Assembly: GCF_009846865.1 (NCBI RefSeq)
Contig: NZ_WUWN01000002.1
Span: 124,001-188,000 of the forward strand
Direction: 5' to 3'
From: Puerhibacterium puerhi
GTDB lineage: Bacteria; Actinomycetota; Actinomycetes; Actinomycetales; Cellulomonadaceae
Length of the DNA stretch: 64,000 nt
This document shows, piece by piece, positions 42,780-51,714 of the stretch. Numbering within the stretch: the first letter of the stretch is position 1; each line of letters starts with the position of its first letter. The notes beneath the pieces were generated by a model. That model worked only from the letters and a program-made list of their open reading frames with translations, had not been told where the DNA came from and ran no database searches. A program made the position numbers and the translations under genes.

Positions 42780-43756
42780 TGTCCGTCACCACGAGCGGGA
42801 CGCTCGGCCGCGCACCGGTGGCCGACCCCGCGCCCGCCTCGCGCCGCCCCGCCGGACGCCGTCGTCGCGCGGGCTCGTTCGCCGGCGAGAACCGGCGGCT
42901 CAAGTGGCTCATGCTCTCGCCCGCCCTGGGCTTCGTGGGCCTGCTGATCGTCTTCCCGCTGGTGTTCACGCTCAACCTCAGCCTCACCGACGCCTTCGGC
43001 GCGGTGAACGCCGGCAGCCAGCACGTCGGCCTGCTGAACTTCGGCGACGCCCTGACCGACACCCGCCGGTTCTGGCCCGCCGTCGGGCGGACCGTCGGAT
43101 TCACCGTCGGGGCCGTCGTCCTCGAGACCGTGCTCGGCCTCGCGCTGGCGGTGCTGCTGCGCCGGCCGTTCCGCGGCATGCGGGTGGTGCGCACCGTGCT
43201 CATGGTGCCGCTGCTGGCGACGCCGGTCGCCGTCGGCATCCTCTGGCTGCTCATCCTCGACCCGACCAACGGCATCGCCAACCACCTGCTCGGCTACCTC
43301 GGCGTGCCGCCGCAGGAGTTCCTCGGCTCGGTGCGCCAGTCGCTGCCGGTGCTCATGCTCATCGACGTGTGGCAGTGGACGCCCATGATGACCCTGCTGT
43401 TCCTGGCCGGTCTGTCCACGCTGCCCGAGGAGCCGGAGGAGGCTGCCCGCGTGGACGGCGCCGGCGTCTGGCAGCGCTTCTGGTTCGTGATCCTGCCGAT
43501 GCTCGCGCCGACGCTGATCACGGCGCTCGTGCTGCGCGCCGTCGACGCCCTCAAGACGTTCGACATCCTCTACGCCACCAAGGGCCCCGGCGGCGGCTCC
43601 GACTTCGAGGTCGAGACGCTCAACGTCTACGCCTACGGCCTCACATTCGACTACCAGGAGTACGGGCTGGCCGCGGCCGTGCTCGTGCTGTTCACGATCT
43701 TCATCGTCGGCGTCGTGGCGCTGCTGCGCCGCGGCTCCGGGAAGGAGTCCGCATGA
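42779..43756 (+). CDS. Sugar ABC transporter permease (UgpA/MalF type)
   Basis: Inner-membrane permease, 325 residues. Long Arg-rich cytoplasmic N terminus, then six segments starting near residue 40 (LMLSPALGFVGLLIVFPLVF). The EAA loop is EEPEEAARVDGAGVWQRFWFV-like near residue 220. Its ATG shares one base with the receptor's stop (TGATG). Confidence 0.92.
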   Translation: MSVTTSGTLGRAPVADPAPASRRPAGRRRRAGSFAGENRRLKWLMLSPALGFVGLLIVFPLVFTLNLSLTDAFGAVNAGSQHVGLLNFGDALTDTRRFWPAVGRTVGFTVGAVVLETVLGLALAVLLRRPFRGMRVVRTVLMVPLLATPVAVGILWLLILDPTNGIANHLLGYLGVPPQEFLGSVRQSLPVLMLIDVWQWTPMMTLLFLAGLSTLPEEPEEAARVDGAGVWQRFWFVILPMLAPTLITALVLRAVDALKTFDILYATKGPGGGSDFEVETLNVYAYGLTFDYQEYGLAAAVLVLFTIFIVGVVALLRRGSGKESA

Positions 43757-44634
43757 GCGCCACCGCCCCGGCGACGTACCGCGCGTCGTCGTCCCCGCGC
43801 CCGCAGGCGCTGCGCACCGACCGCCGCCTGACCGCCTGGTCCTGGGTGCGTGCCGCCCTCATCGTGGTGGTCTGCCTCGTCCTGGCGCTGCCCGTCGTGT
43901 GGATGATCGCCGCCGCGTTCAAGACGAACGTGCAGGTGACCGATCCGTCGGTGGGCCTGTTCTTCACCCCGACGCTCGAGAACTTCGGCAACGTGCTCGC
44001 CGACGGCGAGATCGTGCGCTCGCTGGGGAACTCCGCCCTGGTGGGCGTGGTCTCCACGGTGCTGTCGGCGCTCGTCGCGGTGCCGGCGGCCTGGGCCGTG
44101 GGCCGGTTCCGCATGCGGCGCACCGGCTCGCTGGTGCTCGTGGCCCGCATCGTGCCGGCGGTCTCGCTGCTCGTGCCCTGGTACTACATCTTCGCCCAGC
44201 TCGGCCTGGTCGGGAGCTACACCGTCCTGGTGCTCAGCCACATGTTCGTCTCGGTGCCGCTGATCCTGTGGATCATGATCGGCTTCTTCGAGGGCCTGCC
44301 GATCGAGCTGGAGGAGGCCGCCCGCACCGACGGGCTCAGTGCGTTCGGGGCGTTCCGGCACATCGCGCTGCCGCTGGCCGCGCCCGGCACCGCCACCGCC
44401 TGCGTGCTGGCGTTCATCTTCAGCTGGAACAACTTCATGTTCGCGCTGATCCTCGCCGACGAGACCACCAAGACCATGCCCGTGGCGCTGTACAACTTCA
44501 TCTCCTACGCGAGCACCGACTGGGGCGGCCTCATGGCGGCCTCCACGCTGATGATCGTCCCGGTGCTGCTGGCCGCCGTCTTCGGGCAGAAGTTCCTCGT
44601 CGCCGGCCTCACCGCGGGCGCCACCAAGGGCTGA
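43753..44634 (+). CDS. Sugar ABC transporter permease (UgpE/MalG type)
   Basis: Partner permease, 293 residues with six segments, first at about 33-55. EAA loop ELEEAARTDGLSAFGAF near residue 192. GAAGGAG precedes ATG 43753, which overlaps the upstream stop. No ATPase gene is in the operon; a shared MsiK/UgpC-type ATPase encoded elsewhere would be needed, as is usual in actinobacteria. Confidence 0.92.
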   Translation: MSATAPATYRASSSPRPQALRTDRRLTAWSWVRAALIVVVCLVLALPVVWMIAAAFKTNVQVTDPSVGLFFTPTLENFGNVLADGEIVRSLGNSALVGVVSTVLSALVAVPAAWAVGRFRMRRTGSLVLVARIVPAVSLLVPWYYIFAQLGLVGSYTVLVLSHMFVSVPLILWIMIGFFEGLPIELEEAARTDGLSAFGAFRHIALPLAAPGTATACVLAFIFSWNNFMFALILADETTKTMPVALYNFISYASTDWGGLMAASTLMIVPVLLAAVFGQKFLVAGLTAGATKG

Positions 44635-44688
44635 GCGCCCCCGCTCCCGCATCTCCTCCCACCACCTGCACCACACCGAAAGGCCGCC

Positions 44689-45909
44689 ATGAAGATCGTC
44701 GACGCCCGCGTCATCGTCACGTGCCCGGGGCGCAACTTCGTCACCCTCAAGATCACCACCGACGAGGGGGTCACGGGGCTGGGCGACGCCACGCTGAACG
44801 GCCGCGAGCAGGCCGTCGTCGCCTACCTGCGCGAGCACGTGGTGCCGCTGCTGATCGGGCTCGACCCGCACCGCATCGAGGACACCTGGCAGTACCTGTA
44901 CCGCGGCGCCTACTGGCGGCGCGGGCCGGTCACCATGGCCGCGATCGCCGCCGTCGACGTCGCGCTGTGGGACGTCAAGGCCAAGGTGGCCGGGCTGCCG
45001 CTGTACCAGCTGCTCGGCGGCGCCTCCCGCGAGGGCCTGCGCACCTACGGCCACGCCAACGGCCGCGACATCCCCGAGCTGCTCGACTCCGTGCGCGCCC
45101 GGCTCGCCGAGGGCCACACCAGCGTGCGCGTGCAGACCGGCGTGCCCGGGCTCAGGCGGGTCTACGGCGTGCACTCCGGCGACCCGGTGCCCTCGGGCGA
45201 CCGGTCGCGCAGCGAGGACGCCCGCCCGCTGGTCGAGGACTGGGACACGGCCGCCTACCTGCGGCACGTGCCGACGGTGCTCGAGGCCGTGCGCGCGGAG
45301 TTCGGCCCCGAGCTGCCGCTGCTGCACGACGTGCACCACCGCCTGTCGCCGCAGCAGGCCGCCCGGCTGGCCAAGTCCGTCGAGCCGTACGACCTGTTCT
45401 GGCTGGAGGACTGCACGCCCGCCGAGAACCAGGCGGCGCTGCGGCTGGTGCGCCAGCACAGCACCACCCCACTGGCGATCGGCGAGGTGTTCAACACGAT
45501 CCATGACTACAAGACGCTGCTCGACGAGCAGCTGGTCGACTTCGTGCGCTCCGCCGTCACGCACTTCGGCGGCATCACGCCGATGCGCAAGCTGTTCGAC
45601 TACGCGGCGGTGAACCAGGTGCGCACCGGCATCCACGGGCCCGAGGACATCTCGCCGGTCGGCATGGCCGCGGGCCTGCACCTGGACCTGGCGGCGCACA
45701 ACTTCGGCATCCAGGAGTACTCCGGGCACACCGACGCCACGAACGCGGTGTTCCGCCACGCGTACACGTTCGAGGGCGGGTACCTGCACCCGGGGGAGGC
45801 GCCGGGCATCGGCGTCGAGCTCGACGAGGAGGCGGCGGCGGCCTTCCCGTACCGGCCCGGCTACCTGCCGGTGAACCGCCTCGTCGACGGGACCGTGCAC
45901 GACTGGTGA
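44689..45909 (+). CDS. manD: Mannonate dehydratase family protein, enolase superfamily (ManD/RspA)
   Basis: Dehydrates D-mannonate (or D-gluconate) to 2-keto-3-deoxygluconate; 406 residues, standard length. Metal ligands of the barrel: Asp in LLHDVHHRL with the adjacent catalytic His, Glu in WLEDCTPAE, Glu in AIGEVFNT; conserved [18 protein letters not shown]. It starts ATG 44689 behind GAAAGG. It places this operon in hexuronate catabolism, where mannonate comes from fructuronate, and its product feeds the same 2-keto-3-deoxygluconate pool as the kdu locus. Confidence 0.9.
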   Translation: MKIVDARVIVTCPGRNFVTLKITTDEGVTGLGDATLNGREQAVVAYLREHVVPLLIGLDPHRIEDTWQYLYRGAYWRRGPVTMAAIAAVDVALWDVKAKVAGLPLYQLLGGASREGLRTYGHANGRDIPELLDSVRARLAEGHTSVRVQTGVPGLRRVYGVHSGDPVPSGDRSRSEDARPLVEDWDTAAYLRHVPTVLEAVRAEFGPELPLLHDVHHRLSPQQAARLAKSVEPYDLFWLEDCTPAENQAALRLVRQHSTTPLAIGEVFNTIHDYKTLLDEQLVDFVRSAVTHFGGITPMRKLFDYAAVNQVRTGIHGPEDISPVGMAAGLHLDLAAHNFGIQEYSGHTDATNAVFRHAYTFEGGYLHPGEAPGIGVELDEEAAAAFPYRPGYLPVNRLVDGTVHDW

Positions 45910-46023
45910 GCCGGGACCGACGCCGGCGCCCGGCCGGAGTCGCCGCCGGCCGGGCGTCGGTGCGGGTGGTGCGGCACAGGGTCCGGGCGGGTGCCGGCGT
46001 GCGACCGACGTCGGCGGCTCGGC

Positions 46024-47130
46024 TCAGGCCGGGTACAGCGGGTTGTGCCCCGCGGCCACCTGCTCGCCCTCGCGCACCGGCCCGGGCGCGGTGCCGCCGT
46101 CGCCCCACGTCTTGTCACCCAGGCGCTCGCGGCCGTGCGGCTCGAGCCAGCCGTCCAGCGCGGGGCCGGCCGGGACGATCTGCGTGGGGTTGATGTCCTT
46201 GTGGACCACGTAGTAGTGCTGCTTGATCTGCACGAAGTCGACCGTGTCGCCGAAGCCCGGCGTCTGGAACAGGTCGCGGGCGTAGGCCCACAGGTTCGGC
46301 ATCTCGACCAGCTTGTTGCGGTTGCACTTGAAGTGCCCGTGGTAGACGGCGTCGAACCGCACCAGCGTGGTGAACAGCCGCACGTCCGCCTCGGTGAGGT
46401 GGTCGCCCATGAGGTAGCGCCGGTCGGTCAGGCGCTCCTCGAGCCAGTCGAGCGCCACGAACAGCCGCTCGTACGCGGCCTCGTACGCCTCCTGCGACCC
46501 GGCGAACCCGCAGCGGTACACGCCGTTGTTCACCTCGGTGTAGACGCGCTGCATCACCGCGTCCATCTCGGCCCGCTCGTCCGGGTCGGCGGGCAGCAGG
46601 CGCGGCGCACCCGCCCGGTGGTGCTCGGCCCACTCGGTGGACAGGTCGAGCGTGATCTGCGCGAAGTCGTTGGTGACGACGGCGCCGTCGCGGGTGTCGA
46701 CGATCGCCGGCACGGTGATGCCCCGCGGGTACCCGGGCTGGCGGGCGAAGAACGCCTCCTGCAGCCGCTCGATCCCGAGCACCGGGTCCTTGCCGCCGGG
46801 GTCGAGGTCGAAGGTCCAGCTGCGCTCGTCGTGCGTCGGCCCGGGCAGGCCCAGGCTGATCGCGTCCTCGAGCCCGAGCAGGCGCCGCACGATGATGCTG
46901 CGGTTCGCCCAGGGGCAGGCGCGCGCCGCGACGAGGCGGTAGCGGCCGGCCTCGACGGGGTAGGTGTCCGACGCCGCGTCGTGCCCGCCGTCGGGCGCGC
47001 CGCCGCCGCGGGTGATCCGGGTGGTGATGTACCGCTGGTCGCGCACGTACTCCTGGCCCTTGACCGTGTACCTGCCGCCCTGCGCGTGCTCGGGGCGCTC
47101 GGACGTGGGGGAGGGCGCGACGTCGTTCAT
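46024..47130 (-). CDS. Glutathionyl-hydroquinone reductase-like (Xi-class GST, YqjG/ECM4)
   Basis: 368 residues. The catalytic Cys is in RACPWANRSIIVRRLLGLE, the CPWA motif of Xi-class transferases; SWTFDLDPGGKDPVLG, GITVPAIVDTRDGAVVTNDF and the C-terminal helical domain VRLFTTLVRFDAVYHGHFKCN follow (shown in part). Actinobacteria lack glutathione as main thiol, so mycothiol is the probable co-substrate. ATG 47130 overlaps the gvpL stop (ATGA) and has no ribosome binding site of its own, so it is translated as the last gene of the gas vesicle transcript. Confidence 0.9.
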   Translation of the reverse strand: MNDVAPSPTSERPEHAQGGRYTVKGQEYVRDQRYITTRITRGGGAPDGGHDAASDTYPVEAGRYRLVAARACPWANRSIIVRRLLGLEDAISLGLPGPTHDERSWTFDLDPGGKDPVLGIERLQEAFFARQPGYPRGITVPAIVDTRDGAVVTNDFAQITLDLSTEWAEHHRAGAPRLLPADPDERAEMDAVMQRVYTEVNNGVYRCGFAGSQEAYEAAYERLFVALDWLEERLTDRRYLMGDHLTEADVRLFTTLVRFDAVYHGHFKCNRNKLVEMPNLWAYARDLFQTPGFGDTVDFVQIKQHYYVVHKDINPTQIVPAGPALDGWLEPHGRERLGDKTWGDGGTAPGPVREGEQVAAGHNPLYPA

Positions 47131-48131
47131 GTTTCAACTCTAGGGGACGGGTCGGACTTGCCCGACGGTTCGGTCAGATCGTTCGACGGCCCTTCGCTGC
47201 CCGGTGCCTCGCTGCCCGGGGCCTCGCTGCCCGGCGCCTCGATCCCCGGTGCCTCGCTGCCCGGCGCCTCGATCCCCGGCACGTCCGCGAACGAGTACGG
47301 CGGCCACGGGCCGAGGTACCGGATGCGCGCGGCGGGCTGCTCGTCCCGGACCGCGGCGAGCTCGCGCCCCACGCTCGGCATCGCCTCGCGGGCCACGAGC
47401 AGCGAGACGGTGAGCACCGGGACGTGGCCCTCCTCGGGCCGGGCCCGGCGGTTCTCCGTGAGCTCCTCCGCCACCTGCGCGAGCCGGCGCCGCAGGGCGG
47501 GGTAGAGCTCGTCGGCCAGGGCGTCGGCGGCGTCCCGCTCGAGCCGGTCCAGGCGCCGGCGCAGCAGCCGCTGGACGCCCGGCGGCCGGGACTCCAGCTC
47601 GGCCCGGACGGCGCGGGTGGCCTCGTCGCGCTGCCCGACGGCGTGCTGGTCGAGCGCGACGTCGACCCGCAGCTCGACCCGGCCGCGCAGCGCCTCGAGC
47701 CGGTCGCGCAGGTCCGCCGCGTGCGCCCCGAGCCATCGCTCGAGGCGGCGGCGCGCCGTCGCGACGCCGGCGTCCAGGGCGCCCTCGCCGTCCGCCGGGC
47801 CGTCGCCGTCGCGGTCCGCCGGGCTGTCGCCGTCCTCCTCGGCCGCGACGATGACGTTGAAGCTCATCGGCAGCACCGGCACGCCCGCCTGCCACAGCCG
47901 GTCGACGACGTCGCTGTGCTCCACGATCCAGCGCCGCACGTCGTCGTCGGCGCCCTGGTAGGGCCCGTCGGCGTGCCGGTGCACGACGGCGGCGACCCCG
48001 GCCGCGGGCACGACGTCGAGCGCGGCGCCGTCGATCCCGGTGCCCAGGTCCGCTGGCGCCCCCGCGACGACGGCGTAGACGTACAGCCCGGTGCCCACGC
48101 CCGGGATCTCCGGGGATGCCGCGGCGCTCAC
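47127..48131 (-). CDS. gvpL: Gas vesicle protein GvpL/GvpF family with repeat tail
   Basis: Accessory gas vesicle protein, 334 residues. GvpL/F domain from GLYVYAVVAGAP at the N terminus through SHVVDRLWQAGVPVLPMSFN-like region and a long coiled coil, to RIRYLGPWPPYSFAD, the characteristic closing motif. After this comes a tail of about 45 residues made of APGSE/APGIE pentapeptides and a Ser/Pro-rich end. It carries an acidic insert (DGDSPADRDGDGPADGEG) after the first domain. GTG 48131 overlaps the gvpK stop. Confidence 0.9.
   Translation of the reverse strand: MSAAASPEIPGVGTGLYVYAVVAGAPADLGTGIDGAALDVVPAAGVAAVVHRHADGPYQGADDDVRRWIVEHSDVVDRLWQAGVPVLPMSFNVIVAAEEDGDSPADRDGDGPADGEGALDAGVATARRRLERWLGAHAADLRDRLEALRGRVELRVDVALDQHAVGQRDEATRAVRAELESRPPGVQRLLRRRLDRLERDAADALADELYPALRRRLAQVAEELTENRRARPEEGHVPVLTVSLLVAREAMPSVGRELAAVRDEQPAARIRYLGPWPPYSFADVPGIEAPGSEAPGIEAPGSEAPGSEAPGSEGPSNDLTEPSGKSDPSPRVET
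47192..47281. repeat. Six tandem 15-bp units in the 3' end of gvpL
   Basis: Units of the form CCTCGCTGCCCGGCG or CCTCGATCCCCGGTG run without interruption through 47192-47281 and encode the pentapeptides APGSE and APGIE on the minus strand. In-frame copy number can change without disturbing the coding frame, so length variation between strains is expected. Confidence 0.9.
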
Positions 48132-48451
48132 GGCCCCTCCCGCCGGGACTGCTCGGCCCACCGTGCCGGGTTGACCAGCTTGTCCACCAGCTCGTCGACC
48201 ACGTCGTCGAGGCCGCGGTGCAGGTCGGCCACCGAGGCGGTGAGGCCGTGGTCGGCCTTGATCTGCTCCAGCGCGTCGTCGAGGTCGAGCAGGGCCTGGC
48301 CGAGCCGCTCCTGCTCCTCCTCGGTGAGGTCGCCGCCCTCGATGCGTCGCAGCGCCTGGTGCTCCAGCGCCTCCTGGATCACCTCGACCAGCGTCACGAC
48401 GAGCGTCAGCACCCCGTTCTTCAGGCTGCCCTCGTCGACGCGCAGCGTCAT
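48128..48451 (-). CDS. gvpK: Gas vesicle protein GvpK
   Basis: Small, mostly helical accessory protein, 107 residues: LKNGVLTLVVTLVEVIQEALEHQALRRIEGG (in part NGVLTLVVTLVEV) then LTEEEQERLGQALLDLDDAL are GvpK hallmarks. It may influence gas vesicle number or septation, as seen for GvpK elsewhere. ATG 48451 overlaps the upstream stop. Confidence 0.93.
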   Translation of the reverse strand: MTLRVDEGSLKNGVLTLVVTLVEVIQEALEHQALRRIEGGDLTEEEQERLGQALLDLDDALEQIKADHGLTASVADLHRGLDDVVDELVDKLVNPARWAEQSRREGP

Positions 48452-49422
48452 CGCGGCCCTCCCGTGGGCTCCAGCGCCCGCAGCCCCGCGAGCTCGGCCA
48501 CCGCGCGCGCCCAGCGGCTCGCGTCCGCCACGGCGAGCCGCACCGTGGTCGCGGTGCCGTCGCCCGTGCGGCCGTGCACGACGAGCACCCGCGCGCCCGT
48601 CGGCGTGCGGCCGCGCTCGACGTCGACCGCCGCGATGCGGTCGGGCCGCAGGCGCACGGCCGGGCGGGAGTCGAGCGGGCCCTGCCACACGAGCCCGGCG
48701 GTCTCGTCGAGCGTCGCCGTGCCACCGCGCCACGTGCTGCGGCCGGCGAGCCGCTCGCAGTACCACGCGTGGTCCCGCAGCAGCGGCGGGGCGGGCTCGT
48801 CGCGCGCCGGGCCGCCGGCCGCCGGCCGGGCGCCGTGCTGCACGAGCAGGTCGCGCAGGCGCTCCGGCGCCGCCGCGGAGAGCAGCGTGGTCCCGGCCGA
48901 CGTCTCGACGACCACCCGCGTGCGGTCCTCGCCGCCGATGGTGGGCTCCGCGCGCAGCGCGATGCCGACGACGTCGGCCAGGTCCGCCTGCCAGAGCAGC
49001 TCGCGGGGGTCCGCGCGCCACACCAGCAGCCGGCGGGTGGTGAGGTAGATCGTCCCGGGCCGCCACAGCGGCACCGGCTCCTCCTGCCGGTGGCCGCCCG
49101 CCATGCGCGCCACGACGTCCTCGTCGTCCGCCAGCGGCAGGTGCCGGGCCACCGACCGGCGCACCCACGCCCGGGTCTGGGCGTCCCAGCGGCGCATCAT
49201 CCCGTGCTCGAGCAGGGTCTCGATCCCCGCCACCGTGGCGCGCAGGTTGACGCCGATCAGCGGGATGTCGGCGACCGTGACGATGAGGTCGAGGTCGAGG
49301 TAGACCCCCTTGTCGAGCAGCACGTCGACCAGGTCGGGCAGCGTGGCGCGCAGGTCGCGTGTCGGCTCCAGGGCGTCGGGCGCCCCCCGGCCCGGCCGGT
49401 CGTCGCTCAGCAGCTCAGTCAT
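48448..49422 (-). CDS. gvpS: GvpA/J/S-family protein fused to two GRAM/PH-like domains
   Basis: 324 residues, much longer than ordinary GvpS or GvpJ (about 80-120). Residues 25-85 are a GvpA-family shell domain (LPDLVDVLLDKGVYLDLDLI; DIPLIGVNLRATVAGIETLLEHG). Residues about 118-198 (RPGTIYLTTRRLLVWRADP) and about 218-312 (WRGGTATLDETAGLVW) look like two GRAM or PH-type beta domains, each closed by an amphipathic helix. The first has the classical GRAM opening of a surface read as LT-RRL-W. The attached domains could dock the vesicle to membrane or protein partners; this is inferred. Overlaps gvpJ end by eight bases and gvpK by four. Confidence 0.75.
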   Translation of the reverse strand: MTELLSDDRPGRGAPDALEPTRDLRATLPDLVDVLLDKGVYLDLDLIVTVADIPLIGVNLRATVAGIETLLEHGMMRRWDAQTRAWVRRSVARHLPLADDEDVVARMAGGHRQEEPVPLWRPGTIYLTTRRLLVWRADPRELLWQADLADVVGIALRAEPTIGGEDRTRVVVETSAGTTLLSAAAPERLRDLLVQHGARPAAGGPARDEPAPPLLRDHAWYCERLAGRSTWRGGTATLDETAGLVWQGPLDSRPAVRLRPDRIAAVDVERGRTPTGARVLVVHGRTGDGTATTVRLAVADASRWARAVAELAGLRALEPTGGPR

Positions 49423-49957
49423 CGCGGCCCACCTCCTGCGCCCCGACGGCCTCGGGGTCGTCGACGTCGTCGTCGCGTGCGTCCGGCGGCGCGGCGCCGT
49501 CCTCGCCGGGGTCCCGTCCGGAGTCCTCGTCGGGGTCCTCGTCGGGGTCCTCGGCCTCGATCACCCGGTCCGCGCCCGGCCCGGTTCGCTCGCCGCGCAG
49601 CGCCTGGGCGCTGCGCCAGCCGCACCACGGGCAGTACTCCTCGAGCAGCTGCCGGGTGGGGGAGGCCTTGCCGCAGCTGGGGCAGGTCTCCTTGGCCTCG
49701 GTGGCGGCGCGCCAGGCGACGGTGTCGGTGTCCGTGCCGGACGGGAACTCCAGCCCGTAGCGCGCGGCGGTGTCGAACGACGCCAGCGCCGCCCGGATGC
49801 GGATGCCCAGCAGCTCGACCCCGGCGACCGAGACCATGATGTCGGCGTTGAGCACGAGGCCCTTGTCGAGCAGGGTTTCGATGACGTGCGCGAGCGTGCC
49901 CTCGCGCTCGCGCTGCGGCTCCATGGCCCGGCCCGGGCCGCCACCCACCACGGTCAT
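49415..49957 (-). CDS. gvpJ: Gas vesicle protein GvpJ with zinc ribbon and acidic tail
   Basis: 180 residues. GvpA-family core at about 20-75 (GTLAHVIETLLDKGLVLNAD; SVAGVELLGIRIRAALASFD), forming part of the vesicle tip or shell. It is followed by a zinc ribbon (CPSCGK ... CPWCGW, about 91-113) that is not part of the usual GvpJ, and by a Asp/Glu-rich disordered tail with repeated DPDED. ATG 49957 has GGAAGG upstream. An internal ATG at 49924 is possible. Confidence 0.82.
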   Translation of the reverse strand: MTVVGGGPGRAMEPQREREGTLAHVIETLLDKGLVLNADIMVSVAGVELLGIRIRAALASFDTAARYGLEFPSGTDTDTVAWRAATEAKETCPSCGKASPTRQLLEEYCPWCGWRSAQALRGERTGPGADRVIEAEDPDEDPDEDSGRDPGEDGAAPPDARDDDVDDPEAVGAQEVGRDD

Positions 49958-50040
49958 CGGTCGCCTTCCCTCCGTCGGAGCGCGCCCGTCCCGGCGCGCT
50001 CCCGTCCGTCCCGGCGCGGCTGCCGCGCCGGGACGCTCGC

Positions 50041-50697
50041 TCAGCCCTCCACCCGGCCGCGCACGAACCGCCGGCCGCGCCGGTAGGCGAGCAGGTCGCC
50101 GTCGGCGTCCAGCCGCACCTCGTACTCGGCCAGCACGTCCGAGCTGCTCGGCACGTGCGGGTCCTCGACCACGTCCAGCGTGACCAGCCACGTGTCCTCG
50201 GAGCGCTCGACGGCGACGACGCCCTCGACCTCGTGGCGGATCAGCGCGGCGAGTTCGTCCCGCGCGCGCCGCGCCGCCTCGCCGGCGCCGAGGCGGGGAC
50301 GCCGGCGGCCGCGGCGCGCCTCGTCACCCTGGCCGTCGCCGTCACCGTCGTGGACGTCGACGTCGTCGCCGGCTCCGTCGCGGACGTCGGCCTGCTCGTC
50401 GCGCCGGCGGGTCGGCCGCCGCGGCGCCTGCTGGCGCCGGTCGCCCGCGGGGCGCTCGCGGCGCTCACCGCGCTCCGCCCGCTCGGCGCGCTCGTCCCGG
50501 TCGTCCCGCTCGGCGGACCCGTCGTGCACGGCCGAGTCGTCCGACGTCGGCCGCCGGCGCCGCTCCGCCCCCTCGGCCCTCTCGCGCCGGCCAGGCCGGG
50601 GACGCGCGCGCCGCTCCGGGCGGTCGGCGTCCTCTGCGCGCCGCCGCGGGCGCCGCTCCGGCGCCCGCTCGGTGTCCCTCGTGCTGGTCTCGCTCAC
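50041..50697 (-). CDS. gvpO: Gas vesicle protein GvpO
   Basis: 218 residues. The C-terminal 85 (ALIRHEVEGVVAVERSEDTW, LDVVEDPHVPSSSDVLAEYEV, LAYRRGRRFVRG) are the GvpO domain. The long N-terminal 130 residues are nearly all Arg, Glu, Asp and Ala, predicted disordered, a feature seen in actinobacterial GvpO. GTG 50697 overlaps the gvpG stop (GTGA). Confidence 0.9.
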   Translation of the reverse strand: MSETSTRDTERAPERRPRRRAEDADRPERRARPRPGRRERAEGAERRRRPTSDDSAVHDGSAERDDRDERAERAERGERRERPAGDRRQQAPRRPTRRRDEQADVRDGAGDDVDVHDGDGDGQGDEARRGRRRPRLGAGEAARRARDELAALIRHEVEGVVAVERSEDTWLVTLDVVEDPHVPSSSDVLAEYEVRLDADGDLLAYRRGRRFVRGRVEG

Positions 50698-50945
50698 GGC
50701 TGCCCCTCCCGGTCACGACGGCCCGCCTCGACGAGCCGCGCCACGAGCTGTTCCTCCAGCGCGTCCGCCTCGGCGTCGTCGAGCACCCCCTGGGCACGGG
50801 CCCGCTCGACGTCCTCGAGCTGCCTGCGGATGCTGCCGGGGTCGTAGTAGACCCGCTCGGCCTCGCGGCGGACCTGCTCGGCCACCCAGACCGTGCCGCG
50901 CACCGGGGCGAGGGGCAGCGAGAAGAGGGCGCCGAGCAGGCCCAT
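50694..50945 (-). CDS. gvpG: Gas vesicle protein GvpG
   Basis: 83 residues. Hallmark start GLLGALFSLPLAPVRGTVWVAEQV, then two amphipathic helices (YYDPGSIRRQLEDVERARAQG; EALEEQLVARLVEA-like). Small accessory protein that works with GvpF and GvpL in vesicle assembly. It begins one base after the gvpF stop region. Confidence 0.92.
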   Translation of the reverse strand: MGLLGALFSLPLAPVRGTVWVAEQVRREAERVYYDPGSIRRQLEDVERARAQGVLDDAEADALEEQLVARLVEAGRRDREGQP

Positions 50946-50946
50946 G

Positions 50947-51714
50947 TCAGGCCCCTTCGACGAAGTCGTAGGGCGCCTGCGGGCCCACCAGCCGGACCGC
51001 CACGAGGCCGGCCGTCCGGGCGGCGTACCGCTCGAGCGCGCCCTCGAACGTCGCGGTGTCGCGGCGGCGCACCAGCGCCGCGACCTCGGCGACGTCGTCC
51101 ACCTGCGACGTGGGCCGCTGGCGCAGCTCCACCGCGTACGGCGCGGCAGCGCGCTCGAGCGCCGCGGCCTGCTCGGCGCGCTTGCGCTCGAAGCCCGCCA
51201 CGACCAGCTCGCCCAGCCGGATGCGGGCCCGGTACGTCTCCTCCTCGAGGTGCTGGCGCGTCTGCTCGCGCAGGTGGCGGATCTCCGGCTCCTCCGCCAC
51301 GAGCTGCGCGATGACGGCGTCCTGCACGAACCGGGCCCGGACGGTCATCTGGACCACGTCGGCGAGGTCGCGCAGGCGGTCCGCGTGGTCGCGCTGCTGC
51401 GGCGCGGGGAACGCTGCGCCCATCGCGTCGACGTCGTCGACGGTGGTGCCGAAGCGGACCGGCAGCACCGGGCCGGCGGCGGCGACGGCGTCGAGCACGG
51501 CGACGTGGTCGCGCACCTCAACAGGAAGGCCGACCACGGCCCGCCCGTCGAGGTCCGACACCAGCGCGGCGACCTCCCCGAGCGGCAGCACCTGCACCGG
51601 GGCCCCGTGCACGCCCGTCAGGCCGCGGGGGAGCGCGGTGCCCGGCGGGGCGATCCCGTAGAAGTAGAGCCCCGCCACCTGCGTCCCCACGTCTGTCGAC
51701 ACCGCGGCGCTCAC
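50947..51714 (-). CDS. gvpF: Gas vesicle protein GvpF
   Basis: 255 residues, regular GvpF/L length. Start region [23 protein letters not shown] in the centre, a coiled coil (about 115-175), and closing [14 protein letters not shown]. GvpF binds GvpA and may keep it from premature assembly. GTG 51714 overlaps the gvpA stop (GTGA), so shell protein and chaperone are coupled. It lacks the repeat tail of the paralogue at 47127. Confidence 0.93.
   Translation of the reverse strand: MSAAVSTDVGTQVAGLYFYGIAPPGTALPRGLTGVHGAPVQVLPLGEVAALVSDLDGRAVVGLPVEVRDHVAVLDAVAAAGPVLPVRFGTTVDDVDAMGAAFPAPQQRDHADRLRDLADVVQMTVRARFVQDAVIAQLVAEEPEIRHLREQTRQHLEEETYRARIRLGELVVAGFERKRAEQAAALERAAAPYAVELRQRPTSQVDDVAEVAALVRRRDTATFEGALERYAARTAGLVAVRLVGPQAPYDFVEGA

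Noticed and set aside
45910-46023. Imperfect G+C-rich hairpin between manD and the GST-like gene
   Set aside because: Pairing is possible but interrupted, and similar hairpins arise by chance at this base composition; not firm enough to list as a terminator.
47192-47281. Possible CRISPR array
   Set aside because: Units are 15 bp, contiguous and in coding frame, without spacers; they are a protein repeat.
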